Source of the DNA: Lycocorax pyrrhopterus obiensis
Lineage: Eukaryota; Chordata; Aves; Passeriformes; Paradisaeidae
Direction of reading: 5' to 3'
Assembly (NCBI GenBank): GCA_014706295.1
Contig: JACSVZ010000016.1
Coordinates: forward strand, 154,218 to 218,217
DNA: 64,000 nucleotides
Shown here: positions 10,640 to 21,270 of the stretch, one piece after another
Numbering within the stretch: the stretch's first letter is position 1
Layout: each line of letters opens with the position of its first letter
Notes under the pieces: model-generated
What the model was told of the DNA's origin: nothing
What the model saw: only the letters and a program-made list of their open reading frames with translations
Database searches by the model: none
Position numbers and translations under genes: made by a program

Positions 10640-12045
10640 GCCCTTTCCGTCTCCTGGTAGCCCCCCGGGGGTGCAGGGCATCCCTGGAAGAGCTGCCCAA
10701 GAGACAGGGACCTGTCTGACAGTGGCAGTGCTCAGAGGACAATGGGACAAGGCCCACGGCTTCTGGAGGCAACTGGGAAGTTTGTTCTTCTCAGAGCAGG
10801 AGCAGAGGACTTCCAGTGGTCTCTCCCAGCCTCCATATCCTGGGTTGCCCTGCATCCCATGGGCCCTTGAGCAGCCACCGAAAGGCAATGCCTTTTGGAA
10901 AGCTGCAGCAGCAGCAGCACAGGATTACACAGACGTACGAGGTGGTTTGGGACTGGTCCTAGAAGGTCTGGAAATGCCCCTGACAAAGGCAGAAACTTTG
11001 GAGGGAAGAGGCTATGTGCTCTGGTATCCCTGGAATGCCTGAGTCCAGGGCACTGTGTGCACTCATTTCCACATCAGGATGATTCAGGTTTGCCTGAAGC
11101 TCATGGATTTTCCCAACTCTTCCACATCACGATGATTCCCACATGCTCTGGGAGACTGATCCAATATCCCTTTGAACTGTGAAATGCATCGAATGGGCAA
11201 AGGGACGCCTGCCCCAGGAAAAAGAGCCGTGAGCTGTGGGCTCCCTGCCCTCAGCTTCTTCCCCAAAGCCGCCACGCAGATCCTGGCCTCGGGGGTGGAC
11301 ACGCTGAGCAAAATGGGTCAATTTGTCTTTCCGGAAGAGATGTAGGCATGCCTTTGATCACCTTCCTACGTGTTGATTTCCTTGTTTTCTAGAGGATCTC
11401 AACTTCCCAGGCTGAGGCCAGAGCTCTGGTTGTAAAATGCATGAGGGCCCTGCTTAGTTTTCGAGGGACACACAGCTGTGGAGAGTCCCTTAGAGAAGTC
11501 CCTTGAGAGACAGTTTATCGAGTCCTTGGTTTTCTCCTCTTGGTTGGGAATCTGCCTCTGTTCCCCAGGCTCACGGGCAGAAAAAAGCAGGCTGTGGCAG
11601 AGACTGATAACAGAAAGCAAGGCCCTCGTGGTCCTCACTCCTCTCAATGAGGAGCTTCCCTCCAGCCCACAGTGATCCTACTTTGCCACTGAGTTTTGCC
11701 ACAGCCCTGGAGAGGTGCGTCTCTTCTTCTCTACGGGACTGTGCAGCCTTGACCTTCTGCCTGAACTTACCCACCGTCTCCTCCTTGTCAAAGTGACCCT
11801 TGGGGAGAAATGCCTCTCAGGGCTGGCTTGTGCATCTGCACCAAAAGCACTTGAGGGCTCACTCGAGGTGTCTCTCATAGCTAAATTCCACTGTTGACAG
11901 GCGGCCACTGTCCCCATGAAGAGGGCAATGTGACAAAGGCAATCCGTATGACACAAACCCACCTCCAATCTTCCTCCACTCCAGCCTCAGACCTCTGAGC
12001 CAATTGGCCTTATGCTTCTGGGACACAGATGAATTGTTTTGATGT
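10640..12045 (-). repeat. diverged inner arm 2 of the inverted duplication
   Basis: Reverse-complement partner of 8776-10020. It holds about 200 extra bases around 11350-11550 that arm 1 lacks. The axis is near 10.33 kb, and 10020-10640 is the centre, where I see no clear pairing and no gene. Confidence 0.75.
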
Positions 12046-12119
12046 CGGGACACAGCCCACTCACTTGGCCCTGGTCCCGACAGGAACTTAAACCACTCAG
12101 TCATCTGCTGGCAAAGCGG

Positions 12120-13235
12120 CACAGGGAACTGCCAGCACTCCTGGGAACTACTAGAGTGTGTTGAGGACAACTTCCTAGCACAGGGGATGGAGAGCCTGAC
12201 CAGAGGAGAGGCACTGCTGGATCTGCTCTTTGCATCCTTCTCTCTAAATAGGAGTGACGTGGGTTTTGTGGGGGGCGGCCACTCAGTGCATATGGAATTG
12301 GATGGATGGCGGCACTCCAGGACTTGTGGTCGAGAGCTCGATGTCCAACTCGAGCGGTGTCCAACCAGTGATGAGTGTGGGTTCTCAGGGTTTGGTGATG
12401 GGACCAGGAATATTTAACACCTTGTTGGGAGACATGGGGGGAGGGATTGAGTGCATCCTCAGCAGGTTTGTGGGTGACATTGAGCTGAGTGATGTGGTTG
12501 GTACTCTAGAGAAAGGGATGCCATCCAGAGGGACCTGGACAGGCTGGAGAGGTGGGTCTGTGCAAACCTCATGAAGTTCAACAAGGTCAAGTGCCAAGGT
12601 CAGGGCAATCCCAAACATGGACACAGGCTAGGCCATGAGTGGATTGAGAGCGGCCCTGCACAGAAGGACTTGCAGGTTCTGGTGGTTGAAATACTGAACA
12701 TGAGCCGGCACCGCACGCTGGCGGCCCAGAAAGCCGGTCGTATCGTGGGCTGCGTCCAGAGCCGTGTGGCCAGCAGGTCGAGGGAGGGGATTGTCCCGCT
12801 CTACTCGGCTCTCATGACACCATAGCTGGGGTACTGCGTCCAACTCTAGGACCCACAGCCTAAGGAACACACGGAGCTGCTGCAGTGGGTCCAGAGGAGC
12901 CACAAAGACCATCAGGCAACTGGAGCTACTGCCTTGTGAGGACAGGCTGAGAGGGTTGGGGCTGTGCAGCAAAGAGAAGAGAAGGCTCCCAGGAGACATT
13001 CAGGTAAGAAAGGGAGGGACACTTGGTTGGGGTGTGTAGGGATGGGACAAGGGCTACTGGTTTTCAACTGAAAAGCAGGTATATTTAGATTAGATATTGG
13101 GAAGGAATCCTTCCCTCTGAGAGGAGTGAGACACTAGAACAGGTTCTCCAGAGAAGTTGTAGAAGCCATTTCAGGAGGCTCGAGCTAGATGATTTTAAGG
13201 TCCATTCCATCCTAAAGTGATTCTAAGAGTCATTG
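12120..13235 (+). mobile_element. CR1 LINE, 5'-truncated, ORF2 C-terminal part
   Basis: The plus strand translates in pieces to the CR1 reverse transcriptase C-terminus: TRGEALLDLL near 12195, then NLMKFNKVKC near 12565, NMSRHRTLAAQKAGRIVGC near 12700 and SRSREGIVPLYSAL near 12775. A CR1-type 3' end (AAGGTCCATTCCATCC) lies at about 13197. Internal deletions and stop codons make it dead. It sits exactly between the diverged inner arm and the homogenised keratin arm on the right side, so it appears to have inserted into arm 2 after the inverted duplication formed. Confidence 0.85.
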
Positions 13236-13391
13236 CAGGATTCTGGGTTATATGAAGTGGGAGTGCAACATTTAAGATGAAAGAGGCAGGGACTTCATCA
13301 GCAACGAGGCCTCGCAAGTGGCCACTCCCAGGAGTTCGGATGTTTCGCGAACAAGGAATGTTTGTGGCCCCACAGGGCTCTGGGACACGGC

Positions 13392-13399
13392 ATAAAAGG
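13392..13399 (+). promoter_or_regulatory. TATA box of keratin copy 2
   Basis: ATAAAAGG, 61 bp before the exon 1 donor. The only internal difference between the arms (13337) lies 55 bp upstream. Confidence 0.8.
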
Positions 13400-13419
13400 C
13401 TGCGCTGCTCCAGGCTCTG

Positions 13420-13460
13420 CATCCTGCTCCTCTCTGGCCTGCCTTTCCTCGAGGAACGAG
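13420..13460 (+). other. 5' UTR exon 1 of keratin copy 2 (start approximate)
   Basis: Ends ...GAGGAACGAG with a GTAAGCC donor at 13461. The intron runs to the CAG at 13971-13973. The start is inferred from the TATA position. Confidence 0.7.
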
Positions 13461-13994
13461 GTAAGCCTGAGTCCGCCCCATCTCTCCCTGTGGGCTGAAC
13501 TGCTGTCATGGAGGCTGCCCAGGCTGATCCTTGGGCTGCCTCAGCCTGGCCCTGACACAGAACTGTTGAAGGGCCGTCAGCCTTTCCATGGTGGTGGCTG
13601 GGGACAGCTGGGAAGAGGGGGCTTTGTTCAATGGGGCTCAGCCACAGGGGGACGTGCCCAGCAGAATTCGCACCTGCCGTGGTGTAGCAAAATGTGCCAG
13701 TGCATCCCCGGACACCTCTAACACAGCCATGTCTGTTCTGGAGATGGGCTGTGACCCGTCTTTCCACAGGGGCCTTAAAGCCACTGTGCTGGGTCCTATT
13801 CCTGAAGTGGGGCGGCCTTCCTGTGCCGTGCCACTCGCAGGGCACGAGGAGGGTCGTGGGAGCTGTAGGCAGAGCGCGTGTTTTGAAGACCAAATGTGTC
13901 CCTGGAGAGAGCTGAGGGACAGAGGGACAGACTGATCCTGAGGCTGCTTGGTGCTCCCTGCTCTGTGTTGCAGCTTTGCCTCCTGCGCCGAGAG

Positions 13995-14312
13995 ATGTCT
14001 TGCTGCAGACCCTGTCCCCCACGGCCCTGCGGCCCCTGTGGCCCAACCCCCCTTGCAAGCAGCTGCAGTGAGCCCTGTGTCGCCCGCTGCGCTGACTCCA
14101 CGGTGTACATCGAGCCTTCGCCGGTGGTGGTGACCATGCCGGGCCCCATCCTCACCTCTTTCCCTCAGAGCACAGCCGTGGGATCCTCTCTGTCAGCTGC
14201 TGTGGGCAGCTCCCTCAGCACCGCGGGGGTTCCCATCTCTTCTGGGGGCTCCCTTGGGCTGGGGGGGTCAGGCCTGTGTCTGCCTTTCCCCCGCTGCGGC
14301 CAGATCTGCTGA
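13995..14312 (+). CDS. feather-type beta-keratin (corneous beta-protein), copy 2
   Basis: A 105-aa protein identical to copy 1 (7738-8055). Exon 2 starts at 13974, the ATG is 21 bases in, and the TGA is at 14310-14312. The Cys-rich head, the [13 protein letters not shown] core and the GVPISSGG segment place it in the feather beta-keratin family. These proteins polymerise into the 3-nm filaments of cornifying barb, barbule and epidermal cells. A 513-bp intron splits the 5' UTR. Copies 1 and 2 are head-to-head and transcribed outward, with TATA boxes about 4.7 kb apart. Which feather or skin tissue uses them cannot be told from the sequence. Confidence 0.93.
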   Translation: MSCCRPCPPRPCGPCGPTPLASSCSEPCVARCADSTVYIEPSPVVVTMPGPILTSFPQSTAVGSSLSAAVGSSLSTAGVPISSGGSLGLGGSGLCLPFPRCGQIC

Positions 14313-14426
14313 AGCCGGCGGGTCATCCCCTCTGTCCTTGGCAAATGGGCCGATCTCTTTCCCTGCCTGGCCCCCGCACACGTGTCCCTTGGTCTCTGTT
14401 CTGTGCCGCTGCTTTTGCTCCTTCTC

Positions 14427-14432
14427 ATTAAA
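14427..14432 (+). promoter_or_regulatory. polyadenylation signal ATTAAA, keratin copy 2
   Basis: ATTAAA, 115 bp past the stop codon. The inverted repeat ends about 70 bp further on, so the duplicated unit covers the whole transcription unit. Confidence 0.75.
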
Positions 14433-14941
14433 GCCTTTGTGCAGCATCGCTGGAGAGTTGTGGTCGTTTGTTCTCCTCCTCCCTCACCTACCACCTGCTG
14501 TGCCTTCCCTCTCCCATGGCAACAAATGTAACCCCAATGATGGGGCACTGCCCAGTGCTGGTAGAGCTCCTTGAACTGACTTGTAGAGCAATAGAAAGAA
14601 ATCGGCAGGGGAAAGAGGAAAAGAGAAGCCACAGAGGAAAGGAGCAAGAAAGGAGCAGGACAAAAGACAAAGGTGGGCATACAAGTAATGCCACACAAAG
14701 TAACCTGGTGTTACCGTGGGAATGGTCCAACGTGGAAACCGCTGCCCAAAGCGTGTAGCCCAGTCTCCAGTCATTGGATGCGTCCAACATACAAGCAGAG
14801 AGTCCCAGAGCAGCCTCCTGTGCCTGACCCACTTTGAGTGGGTGGCCTCCACCTCAGCTGCTGTGGGATTCATCAGAGAACATTCCACAAGTGAACCAGC
14901 AGCACAGTAGAGCTGTGAGGGTGTCAGCATGCTGAGGGAAC

Positions 14942-14947
14942 AAAAAA
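14942..14947 (-). terminator. Pol III terminator of tRNA-Gln
   Basis: Six T on the minus strand, four bases after the tRNA 3' end. Confidence 0.8.
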
Positions 14948-14951
14948 GCCC

Positions 14952-15023
14952 AGGTCCCACTGAGATTTGAACTCAGATCACTGGATTCAGAGTCCAGAGT
15001 GCTCACCATTACACCATGGGACC
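14952..15023 (-). tRNA. tRNA-Gln (CTG)
   Basis: A 72-nt intronless gene on the minus strand starting GGTCCCATGGTGTAATGG. The anticodon loop GACTCTGAATC gives CTG (decodes CAG). The T-arm is GAGTTCAAATCTC. The acceptor stem GGTCCCA/TGGGACC pairs perfectly. It is very similar to vertebrate tRNA-Gln-CTG, with compensated stem changes, and it has a strong T-run terminator. It is the third intact tRNA in the region and on the same strand as the other two. Confidence 0.93.
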
Positions 15024-16586
15024 TCCTGCACAGGTCACCTCTGGCTCCTGTGCCCAGCCTTGCTCAGCCTTATGCCCCTGGCTGAGGCTGGCTGTCTCTC
15101 CATCACCTTGGACATCCATCACCCAGTGCAGCCTTCCTGCAGGGCCTCCAGGCACTCTCTAATCACGCCATCCTTCCGGGCAGCAGCACAGCTCCTTCTG
15201 CAGGCCTGGCATGGCCTCTCTTACAAGTGCCAGGCTTGAAACCTCGCACAATCTTGTCTTTCCCAAATTGCAACAAGCTCTTCCTGGCTCAGGGCACGCC
15301 TTGGGAAGTCACCTTCACCCAGCAGAAGCCCCCTTGCCTTCTCTTCTCCAGCCCAGACCAGCCCCGCTCCTTAAGGACTAATAAGAGGGAAACATTGCCC
15401 TGTCTCTACAAAAGGTGAAGAAGGACCTTCTGGGGAACCCAGGAAAGGGGCTGGAGAGGCAAGGAGAAAGGACAGGTGAGACACCAAGGGCTGAGCAACG
15501 ACTGAGCTCCACTTCCTGTGGGGAAGAGGTTCACTCACTGCCCGTGGTGCAGAGCAAGGAGGGCGGAGCCCTCTCTGGGAACTCTTCTTTCTCGGAAGGA
15601 ACTTGACTGCAAGGCATCCCAGGAGGACACAAGTCCAAATGCCTGCTCAAAGCAGGGCTGGAGACAAAGCAAGGAGCTAGGCAGCTCAGTGCCTGAGCCC
15701 CGTTGCAACGCCAGCGTGATGCCCGGGTGTGGAGAATTACGAAGATCTCTGCACACCTGGCTCCAGTGGCTCACCGCTGTCTGGGAGTCTCTGCAGGATC
15801 CAGAGCAGCCCCCGCAGTCTGCTTTTGCCAAGGCCGACCTGGCTCAAAGCCAGTCTGTGCCTGCTGGGCTGGGAGGCGGCAGCATCCGAGGCAGGAGGCC
15901 CGGCTGAGGGGAGCAGGAGCAGGAGCTCAGCTGCTCTGTGAGAGCAGAACTTGCAGAGGGAAGAAGCCACGCTGTTCGGGAGCAGGAGAGGCCAGGCAGT
16001 GTGGAGCCAGGCTGAAAACAAGCTGGTCTGCCTTGGCCAGGGATGACCGAGCCCTGCTCACCTGCTTGGAGGGCAGCTCTGCCAAGCACTACCCCAGCAA
16101 GGCTCCTGCAGCGCTGCTGCTTCCCGCTCCTGCCGCCCGCAGCCTGTGCTGCCTCCTGCTCCTCCAGTGCCCATGGGCACTGCCTCCCGCACTGCCACCT
16201 CACACCCTGGCCTGGCTCCAGCTCCTGCACCTCTCACACTGCCTGCCCCCTCCTTCCAGCCCCCTGCACACACCCCAGCCCCAGCTCCTGGCATGTGCCT
16301 GCGCTCCTCTGGCTCTGACACGTGGGCAAACTCACACTGCTGGGTGCTCACAATGGAGCCACTCCAGTTCTAGAACACAAGTCCTGTTTCACCGGGGAAT
16401 CCTCCGTGGTCCCCAGGCCTTTCAGGAAGCCTCTTCAGTGCCATGGCTACTCTGCAGGATGGAGCGCCATCCGGAATATTCACGTGCCCCAGCAATGGTG
16501 CTGGGGTGCCACAAGCTTCACAGATGTTTCAGAGTTGTGGTGACAGCAGGAACCAGCTGTGTCCTGGGCAGGCCAACTCCTAAAGG
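15024..16586. other. GC-rich stretch, no gene accepted
   Basis: A 354-codon open frame (15703-16767) crosses this stretch and enters the duplicated block at 16587. It is Pro/Ala/Ser/Leu-rich with no recognised domain, its opposite strand is also open, and it contains no visible gene signals, so I do not call it. Confidence 0.55.
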
Positions 16587-17215
16587 TTTTCCAAGAGAGA
16601 CGGTGCCCACAGCACCCCGTGTCTCCTCCACTCCCAACAGCCAGCCACCTCTAGCCACTACAGTGTCCCTTGGGAATATCGCCTTGGCCCTGATCCTGGA
16701 TCACCCTACAAATGGTCACGGCAGCAAACAGACGAGGACGGAGAAAGCTCCCAGGTCTTTGAGTTGAGCACGCTGGTCTTTCCCACACGCGGAGCAGCCT
16801 GAGCTTCCTCTGCCCCTGCATGGGCCTGGAGGTGCCCTCCTGTGCCTGGGAAGCTGGGGATTGAGCTGCCTGCAGGGAAGGGAGGAAGACCTGTGTGCCC
16901 GTAATACGCAGGGCCTCGTGGGGGGAGCCGTGCCTGCTGCTGCACAGCTGCCCATAGGCCATGCCAGGTGGCCGGGCCAGAGGATGCCCAGAGAGCACGA
17001 GCCAAGCAGGGTAAAAGTTGTTGGGAAGGCAGCATTGGTGAAAGAATGCCCTAGCAGAGGATGTTTTCAATTCACGAACGTCTGGGTTATGGGCCCAGCA
17101 CGCTCCCGCTGCACCACTCTGGCCCTGCCAGGTTTAGCTGTCATCGCCCCCACCCTGGCCTGATGCTGCTGGGCACTGCCGGCCCTTTCTCCCTTCCTTC
17201 CTCTGTGTTTGGCCC
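16587..17215 (+). repeat. segmental duplication, copy 2 (partner 2505-3810)
   Basis: Same orientation as copy 1, near-identical at 16621-16964. It lacks the solo LTR and its close flanks. It ends with the decayed initiator tRNA and about 90 bp of diverged downstream homology. Confidence 0.8.
17052..17123 (-). pseudogene. tRNA-iMet pseudogene
   Basis: It aligns without gaps to the intact gene at 3645-3716. The 5' half, with anticodon loop GGGCCCATAACCC, is kept. The T-arm has changed to CGTTCGTGAATTGAAAAC, destroying the B-box and T-stem, and the acceptor start is CCAGAGTGG in place of AGCAGAGTGG. It should not support Pol III transcription or folding. Confidence 0.85.
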
Positions 17216-17624
17216 TGGGCACACTTTTGTCATTCCTAGACAGGTTAAGCTTTTTGAATGAACTGTTTACAAGATTGTAGACCCTTGCCAGTGATACCTG
17301 GTTCTGCCTAAAGCCTCTGATGTGTATAATTTTTTAAGTATTTAATATGGCAATCAAGAAAAAACATGAAGAGTCAGTCCTGCAATCATCTATCCAGAGA
17401 CTGGATTCTTCTGATGGTGGTCTGATGGAATGCTGGCAAGGTGTCAAAAGTGTTTGTGCGGAATTGTGCTCCTGGTTACAAAATGCAGTCAACAGCCTGC
17501 TGTAAACTGTCAATCCCAATGGCTGTTGATATGGCTCCCATTTATGCTTTTGAAAATTGGACCAAAGATTTAGCAATGATGTTAAGAATATAGAACATTG
17601 CAATATGATACCAATTATGTAACC

Positions 17625-18228
17625 CTAAATATGGCAAGAAATAGTACAATAAATAATTGTCTTACAGACCTTTATTTTTTCCTGCTTTTGTCCAGTTTAT
17701 TCTGGAAATGGAAAATTTCTTTTGGTAGATGTCTGCTTGTCTGCTGCTCATCTGAAGCACTTCCAATGATGGCATAGAAACTCAGTTTAAAACACAGATG
17801 AAAAACGAAGTGATTTGAATTCAAGACTGAAGTATTCAACACTGAATCCACTCCAGCAAAGCCGAGCTTTGTATCCTGGAAAGACAAGTCAAACAAGCGG
17901 AAAAAAGGAAACTCTTGTACCAGTGCATCACAGCTGGGAAACATCACAGAGAAAACAGTAGTGTTCTCCTGTTGTGAAAGGTTTGACTTGCACCCACCTC
18001 CCTGACTGTGCCCCAGGCAGATCTGATGCTGCTTCTGCTCTGCCCTGAGCTCTGGCTTTCTCATCTGTGTGAATTCTCTCATCTGTGTGAATTCTCTTAT
18101 TCCTGTGCATGCAAATGTTTGGTGGCCTGGCTTTGCTGGCTGCCAGACTCTCTCACTCCAGCTCCTCAGGAGGACAGGACAGGGGGAGAAAATGAGATGA
18201 AAAATCTCATGGGTCAACAGAAAGACAG
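17625..18228 (-). repeat. 604-bp inverted repeat, arm A
   Basis: Base x pairs with 48284-x in 30056-30659. The 181-residue translations of the two arms are identical; the only difference I see is near the outer end (T/C around 17650). Bases 18116-18228 are the 3' tail of an ERVL-type LTR. Bases 17625-18115 are non-LTR sequence of unknown origin. The 17216-17624 stretch to its left shows nothing recognisable. Confidence 0.9.
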
Positions 18229-18560
18229 GGAAATTGTTGACTGATTACCATATGGGCAAACAAGATTGATTTGGGGAAAAATTAACTTACTTCCTTGCCA
18301 ATCGAAATAGATTGGATGGTGAAAAATAAAGACACAACTGAAACACCTTCCCCCAACCCTCCTTATTCTTCCCAGGTTCAACTTCACTCCTTCAGTCCCA
18401 AATCTTCTACCTCCTCCCAGCCCCAGGCTGTTCACGGGGTAAGAGGAATGGGGGGTTGCAGTCGGTTCATAAGAGTTTGCCTCTGCAGCTCCTTCCTCTC
18501 CACACTTTTCCCCCTCCTGCTCCAGTGTGGGTCCCCTATGGAGGCTCAAATATCTTAATC
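18116..18560 (-). mobile_element. ERVL-type LTR fragment, copy A
   Basis: On the minus strand it contains the family words CACTGGAGCAGG, CTTTATTTTTCACCATCC, GATTGGCAAGGAAGTAAG and a CCACCAAACA end at 18116. Related copies are at 28735-29000, 30000-30168, 34765-35268 and, as a fuller relative, 47800-48976. It is 5'-truncated. Confidence 0.7.
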
Positions 18561-18879
18561 TCAGACTTTACCTGTGCTGCAGTTTAAAGCTGTAACTTTT
18601 TTATTACTTAGTGACCTACAGTAGTGGGAAAGCATTGCAAGAGAAAAAAGTCACCCCAGCTGGAACAGGTTCAGACTCTCTACCCTGAGGCCAAGACTTA
18701 CTTAAACAGCATGAATAGTTTATCAGGGTTTAAATGGGATCAGCATAGCAAGTGTTCCAAGGAATCCATCCCCTGCTTTTCTCCAGGTGATTTTCTTGTT
18801 TAAATCTTCAGTAGTAACTCAGAGCCAGCCTAAGAAGCTGATGCTGTTTGGAGCCTGTAGGAAGGGGACAACAGCCTTC

Positions 18880-19372
18880 CTATACAACAAAGGGCCTCCA
18901 AGAGAAGTAAGACATTGACCTATTGGAAGAAGTCCAAAGGAGGCCACTAAGTTGATCCCTGGGCTGGAGCTCCTCTGCTCTGGATACAGGCTGGGAGAGC
19001 TGGGGCTGTTCAAGCTGGAGTAGAGGGAGACCTTAGAGTCCCTTACAGTGCCTAAAGGAGCTATAGGAGGGCTGGAGAGGGACTTCAGATAATGGTCTGG
19101 AGTGACAGAACAAGGGGAAATTGTCTTTAGCTGAAGAAGATTAAGTTTATATTAGATATAAGGAAGAAATTCTTTACTATAAGGGTGGTAAAGTCCTGGT
19201 GCAGGTTGCCCTGAGAAGCTGTGGCTGCCCCAAGTGTTCAAGGCCAGGTTGGATGGGGCTTGGAGCAACCTGGGATAGTGGAAGGTGTCCCTGCCCATGG
19301 CAGGGGGTGGCATGGGATGACCTTTAAGGTCCCTTCCCACCCAAATCAGTCTGTGATTCTATGATTCAATGG
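18880..19372 (+). mobile_element. CR1 LINE 3' end
   Basis: The typical CR1 3' UTR words are in order on the plus strand: GGAGCTCCTCTGCTCTGG, TTAGATATAAGGAAGAAATT, GGTTGGATGGGGCTTGGAGC, GGGTGGCATGGGATGACC, and the end TGATTCTATGATTC. It is noncoding. The following 19373-20030 has no recognisable feature. Confidence 0.88.
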
Positions 19373-20034
19373 TATTCAAAGTGACCAGCAACAGAGTTTT
19401 GTGTCAGCATTGCTACCCTTTACCTATTCCTGTCTGTTTCTTTCTGAGCTGGTATAATCCTTCCACTTTGGAGGTATTCCTGTGTTCTGATTAAAATCAG
19501 AACTTAAAATGGCTACTTAAGAAGAAGCCATTTATATTTCAATTAGTTGTTGACTGTTGGTCCCCATTACAGAGAGCAACAGGAACTCCAAAAGAATGAT
19601 TTACCTCATCCATGAGATAAATGTGAAAAAAATATCTATTTCTCTCCAGTGATTGCAGATTAATCCTCACTAGGTAAAAGGTGGATTTATGCATTCCATA
19701 CTTTCAAAGCCAGACATGATGTGGTTGTTTTAATATTTAATTACACAGTCTGCATTGATTACCTCTGTCTGAATGCCTCTTTCTTGGAGAAGGGCGTAAA
19801 ATTTTTTTTTTAATGAATAACAAAATCACCAAGAAAGTATGCAGTCATAAAGGGAAAGATAAATATTAAATAAATAAATTAGCAAAATGTGAGCAAATGA
19901 GGTGACTATTTGCTTGTTTCTTTCTCCCTAAATAGTGTTAGAAAAACTATTTTATCCTAGCTTTTTTTTTCAGATGGATATTTGGGTGTTTTGTTTATAG
20001 TGAATCAGGAGCTGGAGTCCCTCAAGACAGAGAG

Positions 20035-21270
20035 ACCTTACAAAGTGATCTGGATAGACCAGAGAGCTGGACAACCACCAACTGGATGACATTCAACAAC
20101 AATTCAGGGTTCTCCACCTGGAGCAAGGTAATCCTGGGGGATGAGAGGCTGGAGAGCAGTCCTGTGGAAAGAGATCAGGGGGTTGGGTTAATGGAATCTT
20201 GAACATGAGCTAGCAGTGCCCTGGCAGCCAGGAGGCATCTGAAGCTGTCAGAGAGCAGCCAAAAGGGGGACATAGATGGTGAAGGGTCTGGAGAAGCCAC
20301 ACAAGGGGTGGCTAAGAGCACTTGTCTTGTTCAGCCTGGAGGAGACTGAGAGCAGAGTTTGTGGCACTCTGCACCTTCCTCAAAGCGTGCAGTGGACAGG
20401 AAGGTGCTGATATCTGTGTGACCAGTGACAAGAGCCGAGGAAATAGCTGGAGTTGTGCCAGGGGAGGGTTAGGTTGGGTATCAGGAAATGGTTCTCCTCC
20501 CAGAGGGTGGTCAGGCACTGAACAGGCTCCCCAGGGAATGGTCATGGCACCAAGGCTGCCAGAGCTCCAGTAACAGCTAGACAATGCTCTTAGTCATAGT
20601 TTAATTTTAGGTCATTCTACAAGGAGCAGGGAGTTGGACTTGATGATCCTTATGGCTGTACTAGTTTGAAAACAGACCAGTGGGAGGCACCAAGTCAGAA
20701 TAACAATTTATTAGGAAAATTAAAAATAAAGGCAAGAAAAACCCCAGTGGGCTAAACTAACAGAGTCAGAATACAACCTGGCACCCTGTTAATCAGGGTG
20801 GCGTGAGCAGTCCGATGAGATGGTGGCTGCAGTCCTCCTGAAGTGATGGATGTGTCTCTGTCGAAGCAGCGGTCCGGTAGAAAGGTCTGCTCCTCCTCAG
20901 AAACTCCAGTGGTGACTACGCAGCTCCTGTCCTCTGGGAATCCAGTGGGAAGGATGCCCGTGGTGTTCACAGTCCCAGATTATATCCAAGATGGAACGCT
21001 TGGTTCCTCCCTCTGGGTGGAGCATCTCACAATGGAATGATGAGTCATGAGGCCAGGTGTTGATGGGCTCATTAACAGAAGATAGTCCGGAGGGAGTTAT
21101 CGCTGAGTCATGCGGCAGGGCATTGATGGGCCATTAGCAGAAAAATAGTTCGGGGGGGGGAGGGCAGGAAACACTGCCCCACCTGGTTTCAGCAGCTCAT
21201 GAGGATGGTGATAGAATACACTGCAACCCAGGACAATGGCTATCTTCTGACTTAAGATATTCTATGATTC
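20035..21270 (+). mobile_element. CR1 3' fragment interrupted by an LTR
   Basis: CR1 sequence (GGCTGGAGAGCAG, CTTGTCTTGTTCAGCCTGGAGG, GGAGTTGGACTTGATGATCC) runs to 20656. It resumes at 21241 with TATCTTCTGACTTAAGATATTCTATGATTC, the CR1 tail. The LTR at 20657-21235 lies in between. After 21270 to 22174 I see no gene or clear repeat. Confidence 0.8.
20657..21235 (-). mobile_element. solo LTR (579 bp) with perfect 5-bp TSD
   Basis: Read on the minus strand it runs TGTCCTGGG...CTAGTACA. The target duplication ATGGC is at 20652-20656 and 21236-21240. An AATAAATTGTT polyadenylation region is near 20705. The 5-bp duplication fits ERVL-type integration. It sits inside a CR1 3' end, so it is younger than that CR1. 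Confidence 0.88.

Larger units (their letters stand above)
13275..14504 (+). repeat. homogenised outer arm 2 of keratin inverted repeat
   Basis: Mirror of 7546-8775 about the axis 11025, with one mismatch inside the arm (13337). Homology stops at 13275 on the inner side, about 40 bp from the CR1 3' end, and at 14504 on the outer side. Confidence 0.95.

Noticed and set aside
15703..16767. 354-codon open frame on the plus strand
   Set aside because: Low-complexity GC-rich protein with no domain, overlapped by long frames on the other strand, ending inside duplicated tRNA-flanking DNA.
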